Source: Sphingomonas sp.
GTDB taxonomy: Bacteria > Pseudomonadota > Alphaproteobacteria > Sphingomonadales > Sphingomonadaceae
Reading direction: 5' to 3'
NCBI GenBank assembly: GCA_017849555.1
Contig: JAFIGU010000042.1
Coordinates: 1-37,290, forward strand
DNA length: 37,290 bases
The notes under the pieces are model-generated. The model was not told the DNA's origin, ran no database searches, and was given only the letters and a program-made list of their open reading frames with translations. This document shows, in pieces, positions 34,528 through 37,290 of this stretch. Made by a program: the position numbers and the translations under genes. Position 1 is the stretch's first letter, and the number at the start of each line of letters is the position of its first letter.

Positions 34528-34895
34528 CGCGGATCCGCGGGCATGCCGCGGTCTATGACCGCGTCGACCGGACGGGCGACGTGATGCGGCGCGGTTTGTT
34601 CGGCGCACTCCGCCCGGTGCCGCTGCTGGCCCAGCATCGCGGGCCCCCGGTGGGGACGATCGCGGCGATCGGCGAGGATGCGCTGGGGGTGTGGATCGAG
34701 GCGACGATCGAGGATGCGGCGGCGGCGCGGCTGGTGCGCGGGCGCGGGCTGGCCGGGCTGTCGGTCGGCTATCGCCCGGTGACGACGCGGCAGGGCGCGT
34801 GGCGCGAAATCGTCGCCGCCGAGCTGATCGAGGTGAGCCTCGTCGCGCAGCCGGCGCAGCCCGCGGCGCGGGTGGAGTGGATTTCCAGTGATTAG
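34515..34895 (+). CDS. HK97-family prohead protease (g4-like, short)
   Basis: This is a 126-residue protease of the HK97 prohead group (herpes-protease fold), which trims the scaffold and capsid during maturation. The start RIRGHAAVYDRVDRTGDVMRRGLF matches the family's opening strand. The triad can be placed at His in LLAQHRG, Ser in GLSVGYRPV and Glu in LIEVSLVAQPAQPA. It is clearly shorter than the usual 160-200 residues, lacking a C-terminal tail. The ATG at 34515 lies inside the preceding gene; no later start keeps the fold. It is followed by a repeat element and then the capsid gene. Confidence 0.87.
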   Translation: MGEVTRIRGHAAVYDRVDRTGDVMRRGLFGALRPVPLLAQHRGPPVGTIAAIGEDALGVWIEATIEDAAAARLVRGRGLAGLSVGYRPVTTRQGAWREIVAAELIEVSLVAQPAQPAARVEWISSD

Positions 34896-34929
34896 ATTGG
34901 CGTGATCCAGGCTCCGCCGACGCCGTTTC

Positions 34930-35011
34930 GTCACGCCGGACTTGATCCGGCATCCAGAGCCACGGGCGGCAGCGTTGGTGGCTCTGGATGCCCGGTCGAG
35001 CCCGGCATGAC
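34930..35011. repeat. 82-bp palindromic repeat, family A copy 2
   Basis: This copy is closely similar to 23673-23754 and 36161-36241, with CTTGATCCGGCATCCAGAG on the left and CTCTGGAT...CGAGCCCGGCATGAC on the right. It sits between the protease and the capsid genes, 89 bp before the capsid start. Confidence 0.85.
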
Positions 35012-35100
35012 GGTCTGACGCCGGGCGGGATGGATCAAAAATTCGATCGGAGACGGGCTCCGATATTTCGCCGGCTGACGGCCGGCTGGGGGAGGCGTGT

Positions 35101-36111
35101 ATGGACGAGACGGTGATGGCGCGGCCGGTGCTGGAAGGCGCGGCGGCGGGGAAAGCGGCGAGCGCGGCGTTCGACAATTATGTCCGCAGCGGCGCGACGC
35201 TCGAGATGAAGGCGTTTACCGGGGTGACCGGCGATGCCGGCGGTTTCGCGATGCCCAGGGAGATCGACGCGCGGATCGATGCGACGTTGAAGTCGATCTC
35301 GCCGATCCGGGCGATCGCCAATGTCGTCAAGGTGGGGTCGGCGGGATATCGCAAGCTGATCACCACCGGGGGCACTCCCTCCGGCTGGGCGTCGGAGACC
35401 GCGCCGCGCCCCGAGACGGCGACCCCGTCGTTCGTCGAGATCGCCCCGCCGATGGGCGAGCTCTATGCCAATCCGACCGCGACTCAGGCGATGCTCGACG
35501 ATGCGATGTTCGATGCCGAGCAATGGCTGGCGGAGGAGATCGCGACCGAATTCGCACGCGCCGAGGGCGCGGCGTTCGTCAGCGGGAACGGGACGAACCG
35601 GCCGAAGGGCTTTCTCCAGGCGCCGGTCGCGGCGACCGGGGACGCGACGCGCGCGTTCGGGACGCTGCAATATCTGCCCTCGGGGGCGGCAGGGGATTTT
35701 TCGACCAACCCGCAGGAGCGGCTGATCGATCTGGTGCAGAGCCTGCGCGCGCCCTATCGCCAGGGCGCGGTGTTCGTGATGAATGCCGCGACGCTGGCGC
35801 GGATCCGCAAGTTCAAGACCGCCGACGGCGCGTTCGTGTGGCAGCCGAGCCTCGCGCAGGGCCAGCCGGCGACCTTGCTCGGCTATCCGGTGGTCGAGGC
35901 GGAGGACATGCCCGATGTCGCGGCCAATGCGCTGTCGATCGCGTTCGGCAATTTCCGCGCCGGCTATCTCGTCGCCGAGCGCAGCGAGACCGCGATCCTG
36001 CGCGATCCCTATAGCAACAAGCCGTTCGTCAGCTTCTACGCGACGAAGCGGATCGGCGGGGGCGTGGCCGACAGCAACGCGATCAAGCTGATGAAATTCG
36101 CCGCGGCCTGA
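35101..36111 (+). CDS. Major capsid protein, HK97 fold (g5-like), lacking N-terminal scaffold domain
   Basis: The product is a 336-residue HK97-type capsid protein. Conserved blocks are GGFAMPREIDARIDATLKSISPIR (about residues 50-73), RKLITTGGTPSGWASETAPRPET, WLAEEIATEFARAEGAAFVSGNGTNRPKGFL, APYRQGAVFVMNAATLARIRKFK and PATLLGYPVVEAEDMPD. The end is YATKRIGGGVADSNAIKLMKF. This is the RcGTA g5/Sphingomonas GTA capsid pattern. Such proteins usually have an extra N-terminal coiled-coil of 50-100 residues serving as internal scaffold and removed by the protease; here only about 45 residues precede the conserved core. GGAGG lies 7 nt before the ATG at 35101, so the start seems firm. Confidence 0.95.
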   Translation: MDETVMARPVLEGAAAGKAASAAFDNYVRSGATLEMKAFTGVTGDAGGFAMPREIDARIDATLKSISPIRAIANVVKVGSAGYRKLITTGGTPSGWASETAPRPETATPSFVEIAPPMGELYANPTATQAMLDDAMFDAEQWLAEEIATEFARAEGAAFVSGNGTNRPKGFLQAPVAATGDATRAFGTLQYLPSGAAGDFSTNPQERLIDLVQSLRAPYRQGAVFVMNAATLARIRKFKTADGAFVWQPSLAQGQPATLLGYPVVEAEDMPDVAANALSIAFGNFRAGYLVAERSETAILRDPYSNKPFVSFYATKRIGGGVADSNAIKLMKFAAA

Positions 36112-36160
36112 GCGGCGGCAACATCCGTGCGAAAGGGCAATTTCGGCCCTGACCACCGGC

Positions 36161-36241
36161 GTCATGCTGACGAAAGTCAGCATCCAGAGCCCCAGCCGTC
36201 ACGGCTCGTGACTCTGGATGCCGGGTCGAGCCCGGCATGAC
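36161..36241. repeat. Palindromic repeat, family A copy 3
   Basis: The right half (CTCTGGATGCCGGGTCGAGC then CCGGCATGAC) is like copies at 23673 and 34930. The left half differs (GTCATGCTGACGAAAGTCAGCATCCAGAG), itself a small hairpin TGCTGAC/GTCAGCA. It lies between capsid and spike-base genes. Confidence 0.85.
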
Positions 36242-36290
36242 GGCCGGGGGCCGGGCCATCTTAAGGAAAAGACGAGAGGGAGCGGGCAAC

Positions 36291-36557
36291 ATGGCCGATC
36301 CATTTGCGAATAACGCCGATACGTTGAGGACGCCGGCGCGGCGCGCGGTCGCGGTGGTGCCGCATGACGTCAACGCGCTGAGCGACATCCCCAAGGCGCT
36401 GTATGTCGGCACCGGGGGGACGATCGTGATGCGCGGGGCGGCGGACACCGGCGACCAGATCTGGAAGAATGTGCCGGCGGGCACGGTGCTGCGGTTCCGC
36501 GCGCAATATGTCCGCGCGACCGGCACCACCGCGGGCGACATGCTCGCGCTTTACTAG
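36291..36557 (+). CDS. Spike base protein, RCAP_Rcc01079 family
   Basis: This 88-residue protein matches the small head-spike base family first seen in the Rhodobacter capsulatus GTA. The N terminus MADPFANNADTLRTPARRAVAVVPHDV and the middle PKALYVGTGGTIVM are diagnostic, as is the C terminus VPAGTVLRFRAQYVRATGTTAGDMLALY. In RcGTA the head spikes bind the recipient capsule; the gene there lies away from the main structural cluster, whereas here it is inside the head genes. The ATG at 36291 has a GGGAG site about 9 nt upstream; an upstream in-frame start lies in the repeat region. It supports a GTA-type rather than a generic prophage reading. Confidence 0.85.
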   Translation: MADPFANNADTLRTPARRAVAVVPHDVNALSDIPKALYVGTGGTIVMRGAADTGDQIWKNVPAGTVLRFRAQYVRATGTTAGDMLALY

Positions 36558-36570
36558 CCGCCCCTCCTTG

Positions 36571-36597
36571 CTCCCCTCCTTTGTGAAGGGAGGGGAG
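36571..36597. repeat. Short G/C palindrome between spike-base and connector genes
   Basis: CTCCCCTCCTTT and AAGGGAGGGGAG pair over 12 positions with one T-G pair around GTG. It could be a terminator or stabilising hairpin; no T-run follows. Confidence 0.6.
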
Positions 36598-36672
36598 AAG
36601 AAGGGGGCGACGCTTTTCGACTTTTCGAACCGGGGGGCTCGACATGGCACAGATTGGCGAAGGGGGCGGGCG

Positions 36673-37194
36673 ATGAGCGCCGCCCCGATCCCGCCCGCGG
36701 CGATCGCCGGGGCGGTCACGGCGGCGCGCGATTTCCTGCGCAGCCCCGGCGACGACGAGCCGAGGGTGATGGCGCAATTCGCCGCGAGCGCGTTGCTGAT
36801 CGGCGAGGCGTTCACCGGCACTCTCCTCATCGCGCGCGCAGTGGAGGAGGCGATCCCCGCCGCGACGGCGTGGCGGCTGCTCGCCGAGGCGCCGGTGCGC
36901 GCGATCGACGCGGTCGGCGATCTGCCGCCGGCCGATTATGCGATCGATATCGACGGCGACGCGCGCGGCTGGGTGCGGTTCGCGCGCGCGCGCGTCGGGC
37001 GGGTGACGGTGCGCTACACCGCCGGGCTCGCCGCGGACTGGGCGGGGCTCCCCGCGCCGCTGGCGCAGGGTGTCGTCGCGCTGATCGCGCATCTCTACGA
37101 GGACCGCGGGCGCGCGACCCAGCCGCCGGCGGCGGTCACCGCTTTGTGGCGGCCATATCGCCGGATGCGGCTGGCGACGGAGCGGCGATCGTGA
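36673..37194 (+). CDS. Head-tail connector protein (gp6-like, GTA g6-like)
   Basis: The product is a 173-residue head-tail connector/adaptor of the phage gp6/phiE125 gp8-like kind, which sits under the portal. The N-terminal helices VTAARDFLRSPGDDEPRVMAQFAASALLIGEAFTG are typical. RLLAEAPVRAIDAVGDLPPADYAIDIDGDARGWVRF and VTVRYTAGLAADWAGLPAPLAQGVVALIAHLYEDR follow, with the conserved Y-T/A-G-L plus C-terminal helix seen in GTA proteins. The ATG at 36673 follows a G-rich stretch. Its stop overlaps the next start as GTGA (37191-37194). Confidence 0.85.
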   Translation: MSAAPIPPAAIAGAVTAARDFLRSPGDDEPRVMAQFAASALLIGEAFTGTLLIARAVEEAIPAATAWRLLAEAPVRAIDAVGDLPPADYAIDIDGDARGWVRFARARVGRVTVRYTAGLAADWAGLPAPLAQGVVALIAHLYEDRGRATQPPAAVTALWRPYRRMRLATERRS

Positions 37195-37290
37195 CCCGCT
37201 GGGCGGAGATCGCGGCGCGGGGCGGCGCGCGGCGCGCGGTGCGCGTCGCCGACCGGCTGGCGGCGCGGGGGGCGCTGCCGGCCTTTCGAA
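37191..37290 (+). CDS. Start of next GTA-like gene, cut by window end
   Basis: A GTG at 37191 overlaps the connector stop (GTGA) and opens a frame of 33 codons to the window edge (VTRWAEIAARGGARRAVRV...). In related clusters a small head-completion/adaptor gene or a DUF3168 protein comes next. The fragment is too short for identification; Arg/Ala content is high. The call rests on frame, overlap and position only. Confidence 0.6.
   Translation, partial: MTRWAEIAARGGARRAVRVADRLAARGALPAFR

Noticed and set aside
36644..36676. Ten-codon frame (MAQIGEGGGR) ending in ATGA at the connector start
   Set aside because: It could be a leader peptide, but at this length with a Gly-rich end it is as likely chance in G-rich DNA.
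31226..37290. Interpretation as an ordinary integrated prophage
   Set aside because: No integrase, att-like repeat, repressor or replication gene is next to it, and the spike-base and g3.5-like genes fit a GTA better. It is not fully excluded because the right side is missing.
1..37290. CRISPR arrays, tRNA or rRNA genes
   Set aside because: No regularly spaced direct repeats and no cloverleaf or rRNA-like segments were seen on either strand; all repeats found are palindromic and dispersed.

Overview
The window is very GC-rich, densely coded chromosomal DNA of an alphaproteobacterium, most likely a member of the Sphingomonadaceae (Sphingomonas or a close relative). The reasons are the gene families (MucR regulator, DUF6456 protein, gene-transfer-agent-type head genes, aa3 oxidase subunits), the frequent 4-nt start/stop overlaps, and intergenic palindromes of the kind common in sphingomonads. 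No tRNA, rRNA, CRISPR array, transposase or integrase was seen.

Layout. (1) 112-9379: a LOG-family phosphoribohydrolase, a GNAT acetyltransferase and a Tat-exported PhoD phosphatase; then an envelope/polysaccharide group (GT-C membrane glycosyltransferase, DUF2334 deacetylase, two GT4 glycosyltransferases) and an exported DUF2141 protein with a multi-pass membrane partner. (2) 9368-13080, minus strand: a tightly overlapping operon pyrE-pdxJ-acpS-lepB-AI-2E transporter. (3) 13272-16064: coxB-coxA of an aa3 cytochrome c oxidase, closed by a strong terminator, then an epoxide-hydrolase-like enzyme and a MucR-family regulator that lacks its zinc ligands. (4) 18303-25950: a complete histidine-utilisation locus of the five-step type, with hutI-hutH-hutG-hutU on minus and hutF-hutC on plus, diverging from a spacer that carries a HutC-type operator. 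HutH, HutU and HutI convert histidine to formiminoglutamate; HutF and HutG take it to glutamate plus formate; HutC is the local repressor. (5) 25975-28823: an XRE regulator, a DUF6456 protein, a divergent DapF-like epimerase and a methyltransferase. (6) 28950-30728: a CLC-type anion transporter with an atypical pore and a CBS tail.

(7) 31226 to the window end: the head-morphogenesis part of a gene transfer agent (GTA)-like cluster. In order it has small terminase, large terminase, portal, small DUF6127-like membrane protein, prohead protease, major capsid, an Rcc01079-family spike-base protein, head-tail connector, and the start of the next gene. No integrase or replication module precedes it. 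Ahead of it lie a sigma70-like promoter (TTGACA, 17 nt, TACATA), an exact alphaproteobacterial LexA-type direct repeat GAAC-N7-GAAC just upstream of the -35, a second near-match over the -10, and a leader with a strong hairpin. The capsid gene lacks the usual N-terminal scaffold region, the protease is short, and palindromic repeats sit in several junctions of the cluster. This is the most interesting part of the window: a GTA head module with its spike gene in line and a possible direct SOS switch.

All function calls come from reading translated motifs; no database search was run.
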